Counted from the stretch's first letter, positions 42,844 through 51,950 are shown. The stretch is DNA of 64,000 nucleotides from Bdellovibrionales bacterium GWA2_49_15 (GCA_001769855.1 MEPP01000030.1:1-64000); one strand, 5' to 3'. Made by a program: numbers and translations. Notes: a model not told the origin generated them from the sequence alone.

Positions 42844-43299
42844 ATGATTGAAATTTATAAAAACGAACTTGGTCTATTATGCACCAGGAAGCAGAATGCG
42901 GAGATCATCCTTGAGGTTCGCCCCTGTTTTCCTTGGTCGCGCAAGCATGGCTTTTACAGCCTGCGTGATGAGAAAGGGGTAGAGTTGGCGTTGCTTAGTT
43001 CGGTGGAGACCCTGCCTCAGGCAATGCGCGAGATCATGGTCGAACGTTTAGAACAGTTGGGTTTTACCTTGAAGATTCTGCAGGTTCTTAAGATTGTTGA
43101 AGATATTGAGCTAAGGCATTTTGAGGTGCGCACACCTTGCGGTGTGCGTATTTTTCAAACCATGCTTGATGATTGGCCCAAGAAAATGGGCCAGGGACAT
43201 TTTCTCATTACAGACCTGCATGGTGACCTTTATCAGATTGCAGATTTTGAAGAGATGGACAAAGAATCGAAAAGAATTTTGGAGCCCTATGTGGCATAA
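42844..43299 (+). CDS. DUF1854 protein
   Basis: The ATG at 42844 follows GGGAGGA; a GTG 15 bases earlier is in the ribosome site and is unlikely. The 151-residue protein matches DUF1854: EVRPCFPWSRKHGFYSLRDE, GVELALLSSVETLPQAMRE, a FEVRTPCGVRIF strand and LITDLHGDLYQIADFEEMD. The family normally accompanies ABC exporters of the kind encoded directly upstream, and it is soluble. Its biochemical role is unknown. Confidence 0.85.
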   Translation: MIEIYKNELGLLCTRKQNAEIILEVRPCFPWSRKHGFYSLRDEKGVELALLSSVETLPQAMREIMVERLEQLGFTLKILQVLKIVEDIELRHFEVRTPCGVRIFQTMLDDWPKKMGQGHFLITDLHGDLYQIADFEEMDKESKRILEPYVA

Positions 43300-43412
43300 A
43301 AACAAACGAGGGTACCTCCCAATAAATCATCTGGTGTTTGAGCTGAGATCATTTCAAAAAGTAGCTAAATACTTTAAATTATGTTTAATGATCAAAACAC
43401 CAGGAGGGGTTT

Positions 43413-43835
43413 ATGTTCAAAAAAAAGCTTCATGGAACTAAAACATGTCAGCTTTTGAAGGCAGCTTTTGCAGCGGAATGCTTTGCGGAACATAGGTTTA
43501 AGATCTTTGCCCGTATTGCTCAAGATGAGGGGCTCTACGCTATTGAGGCCGCCCTCAACGAGCTGGCCTACAGTCAGCAGATGCATGCTGAAAGCCATTT
43601 TAAAATGCTGCAGGAATCAGAGGAGGTTTATTTCGGATTCGAAATCGGAAATACCATCGACAATCTGAAAACGGCTTTAGTGGCCGAAGGCCTGGAGGTG
43701 AACGAATGTTCGGAATTGATAAAAACCGCCAGAGATGAGGGCCTTGAAGTTGTGGCCGAGAGAATTGAGGAGATTTCCATTGATGAGATGGCGCATATTC
43801 ACCGCCTAGATAGTCTCATAAATCAAATCATCTAA
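43413..43835 (+). CDS. Rubrerythrin-like ferritin-fold protein, copy 1
   Basis: This 140-residue helical protein follows a GGAGGGG site. It shows the rubrerythrin pattern: AFAAECFAEHRFKIFARIAQ, then the HAESHFKML helix, GNTIDNLKTALVAEGLEV, and an ISIDEMAHIHRLD helix with Glu and His ligands. The C-terminal rubredoxin domain of classical rubrerythrin is missing. It should hold a diiron centre that removes peroxide or handles iron. Its partner seems to be the DUF3501 protein encoded 10 bases downstream. Confidence 0.82.
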   Translation: MFKKKLHGTKTCQLLKAAFAAECFAEHRFKIFARIAQDEGLYAIEAALNELAYSQQMHAESHFKMLQESEEVYFGFEIGNTIDNLKTALVAEGLEVNECSELIKTARDEGLEVVAERIEEISIDEMAHIHRLDSLINQII

Positions 43836-43845
43836 CGGAGGAAGA

Positions 43846-44442
43846 GTGAGAAAACTCGAACGATTTGATATTATGGATCCGCTGCTTTATGAGGAAAAAA
43901 GAGCGGAGCTCAAACGACATATTGTAAAAATAAAAGAGCCGAGGCGCGTATTCTTGGGAGATAAGCTGCTGTTCATCTTTGAGAATACTGAGATGGTTAG
44001 GGATCATATCCAGGAGAAAATCAGGACTGATAAAATATTTAGAGAGCATGACGTGTTACGGCAGCTGGAAATATTTAATCCCCTTATTGCCGATGCGGGA
44101 GAGCTTCGATGCACTATGATTGTTTTGAGTAATGCTGATTGGGAGCGACCTCATAAGATCAGGCCATGGAAAGATCTGGTATCACACATTTATTTTATTT
44201 TGGATGATGGTCGTAAAGTCTACGCCCAGGCAGCCGAGCTGGCGGTGATAAATCAGCATCCAGGGACCTTGCGAGTTCTCACCTTTTTTTGCGGTACTCA
44301 ATTTCCCGTGATCATAGGATCGGATTTTAAGGAATATAAAATTGAAAAGAAGCTGACCGTGTCCCAGCAAAAAGCGTTGCAAGAAGATTTGCATTCGATC
44401 ATAAAAGTTGCCGCTGAAAAACATCTTTCAGCTGATATGTAA
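43846..44442 (+). CDS. DUF3501 protein, copy 1
   Basis: The GTG at 43846 follows GGAGGAA. The 198-residue protein begins MRKLERFDIMD and has YEEKRAELKRHIVKIKEPRR, GDKLLFIFENTEMVRDHIQE and RQLEIFNPLIADAGELRCTM, the DUF3501 pattern. The family is typically encoded beside rubrerythrin and iron-sulfur proteins; its function is not known. It is one of three paralogues in this cluster. Confidence 0.83.
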   Translation: MRKLERFDIMDPLLYEEKRAELKRHIVKIKEPRRVFLGDKLLFIFENTEMVRDHIQEKIRTDKIFREHDVLRQLEIFNPLIADAGELRCTMIVLSNADWERPHKIRPWKDLVSHIYFILDDGRKVYAQAAELAVINQHPGTLRVLTFFCGTQFPVIIGSDFKEYKIEKKLTVSQQKALQEDLHSIIKVAAEKHLSADM

Positions 44443-44517
44443 GTTGAAAGGAGAAAATGTTCGGCTAACCACTCTGAAAGGAAAATTATTTAGAACTTTA
44501 TGTCTGGCGGAGGAATC

Positions 44518-45108
44518 GTGAGAAAGTTAGAGCGATCGGACATCATGGATTATATGAGCTATCAAGAAAAACGGGCCGAGTTACGGCGTGATATTGCGCG
44601 AATTAAAAAACCTCGCCGAATTTTCTTGGGCGAAAAGTTGCTCTTTCTTTTTGAAAATAGCGAGATGGTTCGAGATCATGTTCTGGAGACCATCAGCTTG
44701 GAGAAGCTTTTTAGTGAGCATGATTTATTACGCCAGTTGGAAGTGTTTAATCCCCTCATCGGCGAGAAGGGCGAGCTACGATGCACCATGATTATTTTGG
44801 ATGATGTGGACTGGGAAAAACCAAAAAGAATGAAGTTATGGAAAGAATTAGCTTCGCATGTCTATCTCATTTTGAATGATGGGCAAAAAATCTATGGAAC
44901 AGCACCAGAAATCATCGTCGCGAATCAGCACCCTTGCTCGTTTCGGGTTTTGAATTTTAAATGCGGTGATCGGTATCCTATCGCCTTAGGAACAGACTAT
45001 GACATTGGGGGATACAAGTTGGAAGTAAAGCTATCCAGCTCTCAGCAAAGGGCCTTGCGGGAAGATTTGACTGCGATGCCCAGGTCCTTGGAGCCGACTC
45101 TTCATTAG
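44518..45108 (+). CDS. DUF3501 protein, copy 2
   Basis: The frame is open from 44500, but the GTG at 44518 behind GGAGGAA gives MRKLERSDIMD, matching the other two copies, and is chosen. The 196-residue product keeps the same blocks as copy 1 (GEKLLFLFENSEMVRDH, RQLEVFNPLIGEKGELRCTM). It has no rubrerythrin gene directly in front, unlike copies 1 and 3. It follows copy 1 by 75 bases. Confidence 0.83.
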   Translation: MRKLERSDIMDYMSYQEKRAELRRDIARIKKPRRIFLGEKLLFLFENSEMVRDHVLETISLEKLFSEHDLLRQLEVFNPLIGEKGELRCTMIILDDVDWEKPKRMKLWKELASHVYLILNDGQKIYGTAPEIIVANQHPCSFRVLNFKCGDRYPIALGTDYDIGGYKLEVKLSSSQQRALREDLTAMPRSLEPTLH

Positions 45109-45205
45109 AAAAACGATCATTGCTAAATTTAATTCAAGTCATAGTTCAAAACGATCGGAAGGATTATTCTAAGGGGAAATATTTTTTAAAAAACTAGAGG
45201 CGTGA

Positions 45206-45628
45206 ATGCATAAAAAAAAGTTTCGTGAAAGCAGGACCTATGCACTTATAAGGGATGCATTTACAGCCGAATGTTATACCTCGTTTCGTGACTCGCTCTT
45301 TGCCAAGACCGCTCAGGAAGAAGGTCTCAGTGCCATCTCAGAAGAATTTAGTGAGTTTGCCCGTTGTCGAAACTCTCACACTCTCTGCTATTTTAATGTT
45401 CTGAAAGATGCCGGGGACGAGTTTTATAATTTTAAAAGCGGTAATACACTTGAAAATATAAAGACCGCCCTTCAGTCCGAGATGCTCAAAGCCGATGCCT
45501 GCGTCGCCCTGATTAAAGCTGCCCGTGATGAAGGCCTCGAAAATATTGCCGAGATGATGGAAGAGATCAGCATGGATGAGATGTCGCACATTCAACGGCT
45601 TGCGAGCTTGGGAGAGGGGATTGTATAA
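45206..45628 (+). CDS. Rubrerythrin-like ferritin-fold protein, copy 2
   Basis: A 140-residue paralogue of the protein at 43413, with the same length and layout: AFTAECYTSFRDSLFAKTAQ, the GNTLENIKTALQSEML helix and ISMDEMSHIQRLAS. The HAESHF metal-site helix of copy 1 is here SHTLCYFNVL, so one metal ligand set differs and the iron site may be changed or lost. AGAGGCG precedes the ATG. Confidence 0.8.
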   Translation: MHKKKFRESRTYALIRDAFTAECYTSFRDSLFAKTAQEEGLSAISEEFSEFARCRNSHTLCYFNVLKDAGDEFYNFKSGNTLENIKTALQSEMLKADACVALIKAARDEGLENIAEMMEEISMDEMSHIQRLASLGEGIV

Positions 45629-45644
45629 ATCATAGGGGGGAAGA

Positions 45645-46268
45645 TTGCGAAAGTTACAACGATTTGATGTCATGGATTATGTGCAATGTGAGGAAAAAAG
45701 GGCCGAGTTAGCGCGTGCCCTTCCTAAGTTAAAACGTCCAAGACGAATTTTTCTGGGCGACAAACTCCTTTTTCTTTTTGAAAATACTGAGATCATTAAA
45801 GCGCACGTCCTGGAATGTATCGGGCAGGAAAAATTATTCAGTGAGCGCGATTTGCTTCGACAAATTGAGGTCTTTAACCCTCTTATTGCAGATTCCGGCG
45901 AACTCAGATGCACCATGGTGATTTTGAACAATATTGATTGGGAGAGAGAAGAAAGAGTTCAGCTTTGGCAGGATTTAGCTTCCCATATTTATCTCATTTT
46001 AAGTGACGGCCGAAAGGTTTTTGCCGAGGTTCCCCAAATCCCCGTGGCGAATCGACATCCTTGCTCAATGCGAGTGCTGAAGTTTGTCTGTGATCATCAT
46101 TATCCGGTCAAAATCGGCTCAAATTACTCGGCGGATTGTGAGTATAATAGGGAAGAAGAGTTGAGCAAAGCACAGCAGAAGGCCTTGCAGGAAGATTTAA
46201 ATATTATGGAAGGTCCTCTCTCAGCCGCTTCTTCTGAAAGGGAGATTAATATCTACGGCGTTGAATAA
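45645..46268 (+). CDS. DUF3501 protein, copy 3
   Basis: The start is a TTG at 45645 behind AGGGGGGAAG, giving MRKLQRFDVMD. The 207-residue product has the family blocks (GDKLLFLFENTEIIKAH, RQIEVFNPLIADSGELRCTM) and a longer C-terminus. It follows the second rubrerythrin-like gene by 16 bases, repeating the gene pair seen at 43413-44442. Its 3' end overlaps the convergent permease gene by 23 bases. Confidence 0.82.
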   Translation: MRKLQRFDVMDYVQCEEKRAELARALPKLKRPRRIFLGDKLLFLFENTEIIKAHVLECIGQEKLFSERDLLRQIEVFNPLIADSGELRCTMVILNNIDWEREERVQLWQDLASHIYLILSDGRKVFAEVPQIPVANRHPCSMRVLKFVCDHHYPVKIGSNYSADCEYNREEELSKAQQKALQEDLNIMEGPLSAASSEREINIYGVE

Positions 46269-47598
46269 AGAAATAAACGGGAATTCCTGCGCAGATGATG
46301 GCGGCTCCGATAAATCCTTCAAATGGATTTCGGTAAAGCGAGTTGCCGATCAAAAAGGCACCGGCAATGATAAAAAGCAGGGGCACCACCGGATAGCCGG
46401 GCACCTTAAAGCTGGTGTCTAACGTTGGGTGATTTTTTCGAATAATAAAAATAGAAGCGGTTACTAAGACATAAAATGCCCAAGAGGCGACAACCACATA
46501 ATCAGTGAGCTGATCGAAGGTTCCCGAGAGGGCCAAGGCGATAGCAATAAGCGCCTGAACAACAATTGACCAGACGGGGACTTGAGTAACGGCGTGGGCC
46601 TGACCTAATTTTTTCCAAAATAGTCCGTCCTGGGCCATGGCAAACGGCACGCGGGCGCAGGTAAGAATGGAGCCGTTCATGGCACCGAGTGAGGAAATCA
46701 CGAAGGCCACGGAAAGAGCGGGGATACCCCAACGACCAAGAAAGGTTTGGGCCGCCAAGGTGGCAACTGGTAAAGCATCTTTGTGAGCGCTGGAGTTGGC
46801 ATTTTGAATTTGCTCGAGGGTGAGCACGTGAAAATAGGCCCAGTTGACCAGGAGATAAAGGCCGATCACTATGAGCATTCCAAGGCCCAACGCCAGGGGA
46901 ATATTTTTTTGAGGATCGCGAATTTCCCCTCCCACCATGGGAAGATTGTTCCAGCCATCAAAGGCCCACAAGGCAGCGATCATGGCCAGCCCAAAGGCGC
47001 TGAGTATTGAGCCTGGACCCGCTTCGCTCGTTTCCAAAGGATTGTGAAGGGTTGGTGTTCCCCAAAGAAAAACACCCGCCACCAGTCCGAAAATGAGGGC
47101 GGCCTTAAGGATGGTTAAAAAAGTTTGAACCCTTGCGCCCTGACTCACGTGAAAGCAGTTAATGAGTGAAAAAAGGGCGATGAAAAAAACGGCGATGGTT
47201 TTCGTTCCTCCAGGAATAAGGTCGGTTGAAAATAATCCCGCCAGAAAAGTTGCAACGGCGACACCATAAGCGGCAATGGAGCCGGGGGAGCCGATCCAAA
47301 AGCGCATCCACCCAAACAGAAATCCAAACAGAGTGCCGTAGGTGTGGTTGAGAATGGCGTACTCGCCGCCGCTTTTCGGCAGTCGCGAGGCAAGCTCGGC
47401 ATAGGTGAGGGCACCGGCGTAGGAAAGAATTCCGGAAAAAATCCAGGCCAGCATGACATACTTCATCGAGCCTAACTGCTGGGTCATCGTGGCCGTTTTT
47501 AAAAAAATTCCGGTGCCGATGATGGTTCCCACGACGAGGGACATGGCCTCGCGGGGTCCCAGGCTTCTCAAGAGTGTATTCTGTCCGGTTTCTTGCAT
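46246..47598 (-). CDS. APC-family amino acid permease
   Basis: A 450-residue inner-membrane transporter with about twelve TM segments. The N-terminal helix has GTIIGTGIFLKTA, the APC unwound-helix motif, followed by AGALTYAELASRLPKSGGEY in helix 2 and the internal loop WAFDGWNNLPMVGGEIRDPQ. These are typical of the L-type/amino-acid transporter branch. It should import or exchange an amino acid; the substrate is not evident. AAGG precedes the ATG. Confidence 0.9.
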   Translation of the reverse strand: MQETGQNTLLRSLGPREAMSLVVGTIIGTGIFLKTATMTQQLGSMKYVMLAWIFSGILSYAGALTYAELASRLPKSGGEYAILNHTYGTLFGFLFGWMRFWIGSPGSIAAYGVAVATFLAGLFSTDLIPGGTKTIAVFFIALFSLINCFHVSQGARVQTFLTILKAALIFGLVAGVFLWGTPTLHNPLETSEAGPGSILSAFGLAMIAALWAFDGWNNLPMVGGEIRDPQKNIPLALGLGMLIVIGLYLLVNWAYFHVLTLEQIQNANSSAHKDALPVATLAAQTFLGRWGIPALSVAFVISSLGAMNGSILTCARVPFAMAQDGLFWKKLGQAHAVTQVPVWSIVVQALIAIALALSGTFDQLTDYVVVASWAFYVLVTASIFIIRKNHPTLDTSFKVPGYPVVPLLFIIAGAFLIGNSLYRNPFEGFIGAAIICAGIPVYFFIQRRRY

Positions 47599-47666
47599 GG
47601 ACCTTAATTTACTTTATTTCCTCTGTTAATTCAAGAGGTTATGGTGGCAAATGAGCGCTGAAGCAT

Positions 47667-47710
47667 GACCTCACTTTAGCCGATAAGAATTCGTCTATAG
47701 CTGTGAGGTC
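47667..47710 (+). promoter_or_regulatory. Inverted repeat covering the ribosome site of the 47717 gene
   Basis: GACCTCAC at 47667-47674 and GTGAGGTC at 47703-47710 are perfect 8-bp arms 28 bases apart. The right arm contains the GAGG ribosome site of the gene starting at 47717. If both arms are transcribed, pairing would hide the site; alternatively it is a DNA operator. The transcription start is not known. Confidence 0.45.
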
Positions 47711-47716
47711 GTTCCT

Positions 47717-48250
47717 ATGAAATTCCTGTTTGGACTGTGGGTGCTGGTTATGTGTCAGGGAGCATTTTCGGTCGATCAAAATGTGCAATTTTATCTGCTC
47801 TCTGAAAACTCCCGACTGACCTGGGAAAGTGACTTGGATCTCATGCCAAATCTGGCTCCAGGGCAGCAAGGGGTGTGGTTTGAAGGCAGCTACAAGGGCA
47901 AGGAATTTTCCCTTTGGGTTTCACGTATCAATGGTCGGGATAACGGAAAGGACGGGCCGCCGGATAAAGTGTGGCAAAAAATTATTGCCGAAAATAAAAA
48001 CAATGGGGATAAAAAAATTTTCAACCTCGGCTGCAAGAATTTGGCTGCCACTCGATTGCTGTGCGAGAGGACTGAAAAGGATTTTTTAAGTAAAGAGGGT
48101 AAGAAAATTCCCCACAATGCGCACGTTAAAATGGTCTGGAATGAAAAAAAAGATCTTATCATTTTGCGTATTATGTCCTTTGAAGATGAGGCCCTACTGT
48201 CTCAGCTCAGTGGCAAAATCAAACTCACCTTTAACTCAGACCGGAAATAA
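47717..48250 (+). CDS. Exported protein of unknown function
   Basis: A 177-residue protein with a signal peptide (MKFLFGLWVLVMCQGAFS). The mature part has beta-rich segments (GVWFEGSYKGKEFSLWVSRI) and one Cys pair (GCKNLAATRLLCER) that could form a disulfide in the periplasm. I do not recognise a family. It is the first gene of an operon with the following two genes (gaps of 4 and 2 bases), the last of which is a TIR protein. Confidence 0.75.
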   Translation: MKFLFGLWVLVMCQGAFSVDQNVQFYLLSENSRLTWESDLDLMPNLAPGQQGVWFEGSYKGKEFSLWVSRINGRDNGKDGPPDKVWQKIIAENKNNGDKKIFNLGCKNLAATRLLCERTEKDFLSKEGKKIPHNAHVKMVWNEKKDLIILRIMSFEDEALLSQLSGKIKLTFNSDRK

Positions 48251-48254
48251 AATT

Positions 48255-50339
48255 ATGAAGATCATAACGCTGATAATTTTGAGTAGTTTGAGCATTATCC
48301 AGGTTGCCCAGGCCCAGGTGGCGGCGCGCTTACTTGAGGCCTTTGGAGATTCTTGCCCCATCACCCAGGGAGGGATGGGCAATCCGCTCAACCAGGCGAG
48401 AAATTCCATCACCACCTCGGCGGCCCTTTTAAATCAGATTCGCGATGATCGAGATGGTAGTAACTGCAATACCGCACTCACCGCGGCCCGTTCCTCCATG
48501 AACGCCGTTTCCCCTCAAAGTTCGGCGCCGACCGACGGGGCCGGTGGTGGAGACGGCAAAGCTCCGCCCGCAGGTGGCAACGTGGGTAATCCTGGAAATG
48601 GCGGGAACGGCGGTACGCCCGGTCCTACCGTGGGAGGGAGTGGATATCAACGCGCCTTTGACGCCCTTCTGGCCGAGGATCGTTTAAGCGAGCTTGAGTC
48701 ACGGAAGGCCGCCTTGCAAAGGGAAGCGGATAATCCAGCGACAACGGCAGAGCGGAGAATGACCATTGAAAATGATATCGCGCGGCTGCAGCAGGAAATA
48801 AATACCATTCAAATTGATGAACGCGCCAGTGCCACTCGCGCCCGACTCACCGTCGGTCAGCATATTAATACCGCCGCTAATTCAATCTTAACTGCTATTC
48901 GACAATGTCAGAGCGCTCCCAGCATTATCGCCCAGCTGGCACCGGCGGCCCTCGATATCGCCTCGGCGATGGGGGCGATTGGCGGAGCGGCGGCCTTAGG
49001 ACTTGATGTGGTGGCAAATTTAGTGAACAGCATTTTTGTTTTTTTTCGCGATCAGGACATTAGAGGAACCCACTCGGCTTTGGCCGATGCCACTCAACCA
49101 ACCGCCGTTCGTTGTGCCTATCTCACGATCGGACAGCAGTACTGCCAGACTGTTGAGCAGAGACGTTCCTTTCTGACCGGGGCCCAAAATCCCATGGAAA
49201 TTTTGAATCAGGACCCTGAGGGCCGCTGTAGCTTATCCGGCATGACCCTGATGGGAGAAAATATTCGCGAGCATGGGGGACTTGCCTCAGAACTTTTGAA
49301 CATTACCCAGCGTCTGCGCGATCTGGGAACTCCGAACTTCCATGAAACGGATGTGGATCGACTTCTCTACGGCCACGGCGGCAGTCAAGGGTTGCTGGAA
49401 CGGGTGCAAAATATCGACAACTACTATGACTATGTGGAACGAATGGCCAACAGTGAAAGGGCCAACTATCTTGGGATGGCGACCCGGGCCGGTGCCACGA
49501 CCGCGCAAGGGCGCGAGTATGCCGAGAGTGCACGCCGGCTGCGCGCCATTACCGCCGATGTGCATGCCCGACGTCAGCAGACGCGCGAGTTGCGTGCCGG
49601 TTTAGAAACCTATCGCAACAATACTCAGAATAATACCGACCCTTACGCCTCGAACACCGCCCATCTCGAAGCTTTGCGCAGCTCCCTGAGTGGATTGATG
49701 ACAACGGAAGGTTCCGAGCGCTCTTTTGAAGGGGCCTTAACCGAAATTACCGATATCCATCGGGAGGCCTTGGGTCTGAAGTGGAGTCGTGAGCTTGCGG
49801 CGATACCGCCCACACTGGGAAGTGGCAACACCTCAGAAATTCTTCTCCGTCGTCGCAGACTGCTCGATCGTTTTCGCGCCCTGACCTCCGCTTCTCAGAG
49901 CGAGAGCATGCGCTTGGCCTCCATCGGAATCACTGAACTGTCCGCCGTGGCCATCCGCCACCGTCGGGAAACCATGGGCAGTGCCGTCGATACTCAGCTC
50001 CAAAATCTTCAGGCCATGGGCAATTTTTTGGCGCCTCACCTGGAGCAAAGTATTACACAGTTGACGAGTCGGATTCAGAGCGCGGGCACAGATCCCTCGG
50101 CAGGGCCGATGCGCGAGCGTCTTCTTGGTTTGTGTGAAAGCACCTTAACTCTGCAAAGTTCTCGCATCACTCAGGCCATGAAAAATGGCTGCAATGATAT
50201 TATTTATAGGAATGAGGGAAATCAGAATATTACCTTCAGAGCGATGTATGCCCGCATTGCCAGAGGGGGCGGTGCCTGGTCGACGGAATATGCCTGTCAT
50301 CCCTTTAATAACCCCGACAATGTTTCCCGCGATCGATAA
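48255..50339 (+). CDS. Large exported coiled-coil protein
   Basis: The ATG at 48255, 4 bases after the previous stop, starts a Sec signal (MKIITLIILSSLSIIQVAQA), giving 694 residues. A Gly/Pro-rich linker lies at about 95-130. A helical coiled-coil part follows (SELESRKAALQREADNPATT). A hydrophobic stretch near 225-260 (ALDIASAMGAIGGAAALGLD) could insert in a membrane. Later parts are helical with several Cys. No family is recognised. It sits in the middle of the operon ending in the TIR protein gene, so a shared envelope function is likely. Confidence 0.8.
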   Translation: MKIITLIILSSLSIIQVAQAQVAARLLEAFGDSCPITQGGMGNPLNQARNSITTSAALLNQIRDDRDGSNCNTALTAARSSMNAVSPQSSAPTDGAGGGDGKAPPAGGNVGNPGNGGNGGTPGPTVGGSGYQRAFDALLAEDRLSELESRKAALQREADNPATTAERRMTIENDIARLQQEINTIQIDERASATRARLTVGQHINTAANSILTAIRQCQSAPSIIAQLAPAALDIASAMGAIGGAAALGLDVVANLVNSIFVFFRDQDIRGTHSALADATQPTAVRCAYLTIGQQYCQTVEQRRSFLTGAQNPMEILNQDPEGRCSLSGMTLMGENIREHGGLASELLNITQRLRDLGTPNFHETDVDRLLYGHGGSQGLLERVQNIDNYYDYVERMANSERANYLGMATRAGATTAQGREYAESARRLRAITADVHARRQQTRELRAGLETYRNNTQNNTDPYASNTAHLEALRSSLSGLMTTEGSERSFEGALTEITDIHREALGLKWSRELAAIPPTLGSGNTSEILLRRRRLLDRFRALTSASQSESMRLASIGITELSAVAIRHRRETMGSAVDTQLQNLQAMGNFLAPHLEQSITQLTSRIQSAGTDPSAGPMRERLLGLCESTLTLQSSRITQAMKNGCNDIIYRNEGNQNITFRAMYARIARGGGAWSTEYACHPFNNPDNVSRDR

Positions 50340-50341
50340 AT

Positions 50342-51808
50342 ATGGGACATCAGATTTTCATCAGCTATTCGAGTAAAGATATCAAGGAAACGGAGCTAAT
50401 CCGAGATGAGTTGGAGTCCCAAGGACTGCCCTGCTGGATGGCCCCTCGGGATATTCGTCCGGGTGAGATCTACGCTTCCGCCATTATCGATGCCATTGAG
50501 TCTGCCAAGATTTTTGTGCTGGTCTTGACTGAACATTCCAATATTTCCCCTCAGGTGCAAAAAGAAGTCGATCGTGCCGTCAATGCCAAGCTGAAAATCC
50601 TGGCCTTGATTTTGCGCAAAGTTGAACTCTCAAAGGCCCTTAATTATTATTTATGTGATTCCCATTGGATTGATTGCCATGATGGGCGGGAGGTTGCCGT
50701 TGCGGCCGTGGTGCAGGCCTGTCGAGATCAGCCGGCCCCAGTGAAAGTTTCTCGCAAAAAATCTAAATGGTGGTTGATGGGTTTGTTTCTCCCCCTCCTT
50801 CTCTTCCTCTTCGCCGTTCTCTGGCATTTCCTGATGCGGCCTGTGGAGAAATTTTCATATCCCGTACGTCCCTTACCTCAAGATTCGTTGGGGACCTGGT
50901 CTGAGCGGATTGGAGGAAGGTACCAGTCTTATCATGCTCCCCAGACCATGCGGTCTGCGCCTGGGATTGAGCATCTGTATACTCAGGCAGAGTTGGAGAA
51001 GATGACGGTTCCGGAGCTCGATCTGCTGTACAACGAAATTTTTGCTCGCCACGGTTTTATCTTTGAAGATCCCATTTTACGCCGCCATTTTGAAGCGCAG
51101 CCCTGGTATGTGCCCATCAAGGGCGAAGGAACCATCCAAGAGCTTAATGATCGCATTTTTATGGAATCGCACATTTTAGATGAGGATAATCGAATGAATA
51201 TTCAGCATCATATCGAAGCTCGAATGCGAAACGAGCTGCTGAGCTCCGGCCGATTTACCCATCCGTATCTCAAGATTTACCCCTTCCTTTTTTTTGATAT
51301 TCCCCCCGGCCGGCTGACGCAGGAGCAATCTGAGTTTGAAAAACGCAGTTTCGATACCGCTGCCTTTTTGGCCCGTGAAATGTTGATGAGTCACCAGATT
51401 CCCAGTGAATATGGGCCGGTGAATTTAGAGGAAATCTCGTTTAAAAAACCCTGGAAGTGGTACAAAAAACAAACGGCACCTTATTTGATTTTGATAGGCT
51501 TCGGACAAAGTAAGGGCGACGCCATTCAGATTTATCATGGCAGTAACCCGGTTTCTAAGGAGGCTGCGGTCAAGCTTGCCAGGGAGATCAATGAGGTCTT
51601 GCGGGCCACCAAGGATATTTATCCTTGGAAGGCCAAAGTTCAAGATGAGTATGCGCCCTTGAAACGTAATGACGGCATCTCTTTGTATTTCGATGTGGGG
51701 GCACCCGAGGCCGTCACGGATATGCGAGAGTATGAACACCTGAGCGACATTCTTGGGGACATCATGCTCAATCACATTCTCACAGAGCTGAAAAAATCAT
51801 CAAAGTAA
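50342..51808 (+). CDS. TIR-domain membrane protein with YARHG domain
   Basis: A 488-residue protein, starting 2 bases after the previous stop. Residues 3-125 are a TIR domain (IFISYSSKDIKETELIRDEL, PRDIRPGEIYASAIIDAIES, FVLVLTEHSN); TIR folds bind or cleave NAD+, with E75 in QVQKEVDRA near the conserved acidic region, though the exact catalytic residue needs alignment. One TM segment is at 143-164. Residues about 210-262 are a YARHG domain (LYNEIFARHGFIFEDP) and the rest is an unassigned alpha/beta domain. Topology predicts TIR inside and YARHG in the periplasm, which suggests an envelope signal controlling a cytoplasmic NAD+ enzyme. Confidence 0.88.
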   Translation: MGHQIFISYSSKDIKETELIRDELESQGLPCWMAPRDIRPGEIYASAIIDAIESAKIFVLVLTEHSNISPQVQKEVDRAVNAKLKILALILRKVELSKALNYYLCDSHWIDCHDGREVAVAAVVQACRDQPAPVKVSRKKSKWWLMGLFLPLLLFLFAVLWHFLMRPVEKFSYPVRPLPQDSLGTWSERIGGRYQSYHAPQTMRSAPGIEHLYTQAELEKMTVPELDLLYNEIFARHGFIFEDPILRRHFEAQPWYVPIKGEGTIQELNDRIFMESHILDEDNRMNIQHHIEARMRNELLSSGRFTHPYLKIYPFLFFDIPPGRLTQEQSEFEKRSFDTAAFLAREMLMSHQIPSEYGPVNLEEISFKKPWKWYKKQTAPYLILIGFGQSKGDAIQIYHGSNPVSKEAAVKLAREINEVLRATKDIYPWKAKVQDEYAPLKRNDGISLYFDVGAPEAVTDMREYEHLSDILGDIMLNHILTELKKSSK

Positions 51809-51859
51809 TACCCGACAGCTTCGCTTCGGCCCCCAAACGCCCAAATGTCAGAAGATATC

Positions 51860-51902
51860 AAATTGTAATTGCTCAATCGCAAGGCATCTTCGTTTACAAT
51901 TT
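51860..51902. promoter_or_regulatory. 9-bp inverted repeat upstream of the C25 protease gene
   Basis: AAATTGTAA at 51860-51868 and TTACAATTT at 51894-51902 are perfect arms separated by 25 bases, in the 142-base gap between the TIR gene and the gingipain-like gene. They could be operator half-sites or a loose hairpin. Confidence 0.4.
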
Positions 51903-51950
51903 ACCCAGTGATAAATGGTTGAACTTGAGATTTGTAACAAGGATGTTTAA

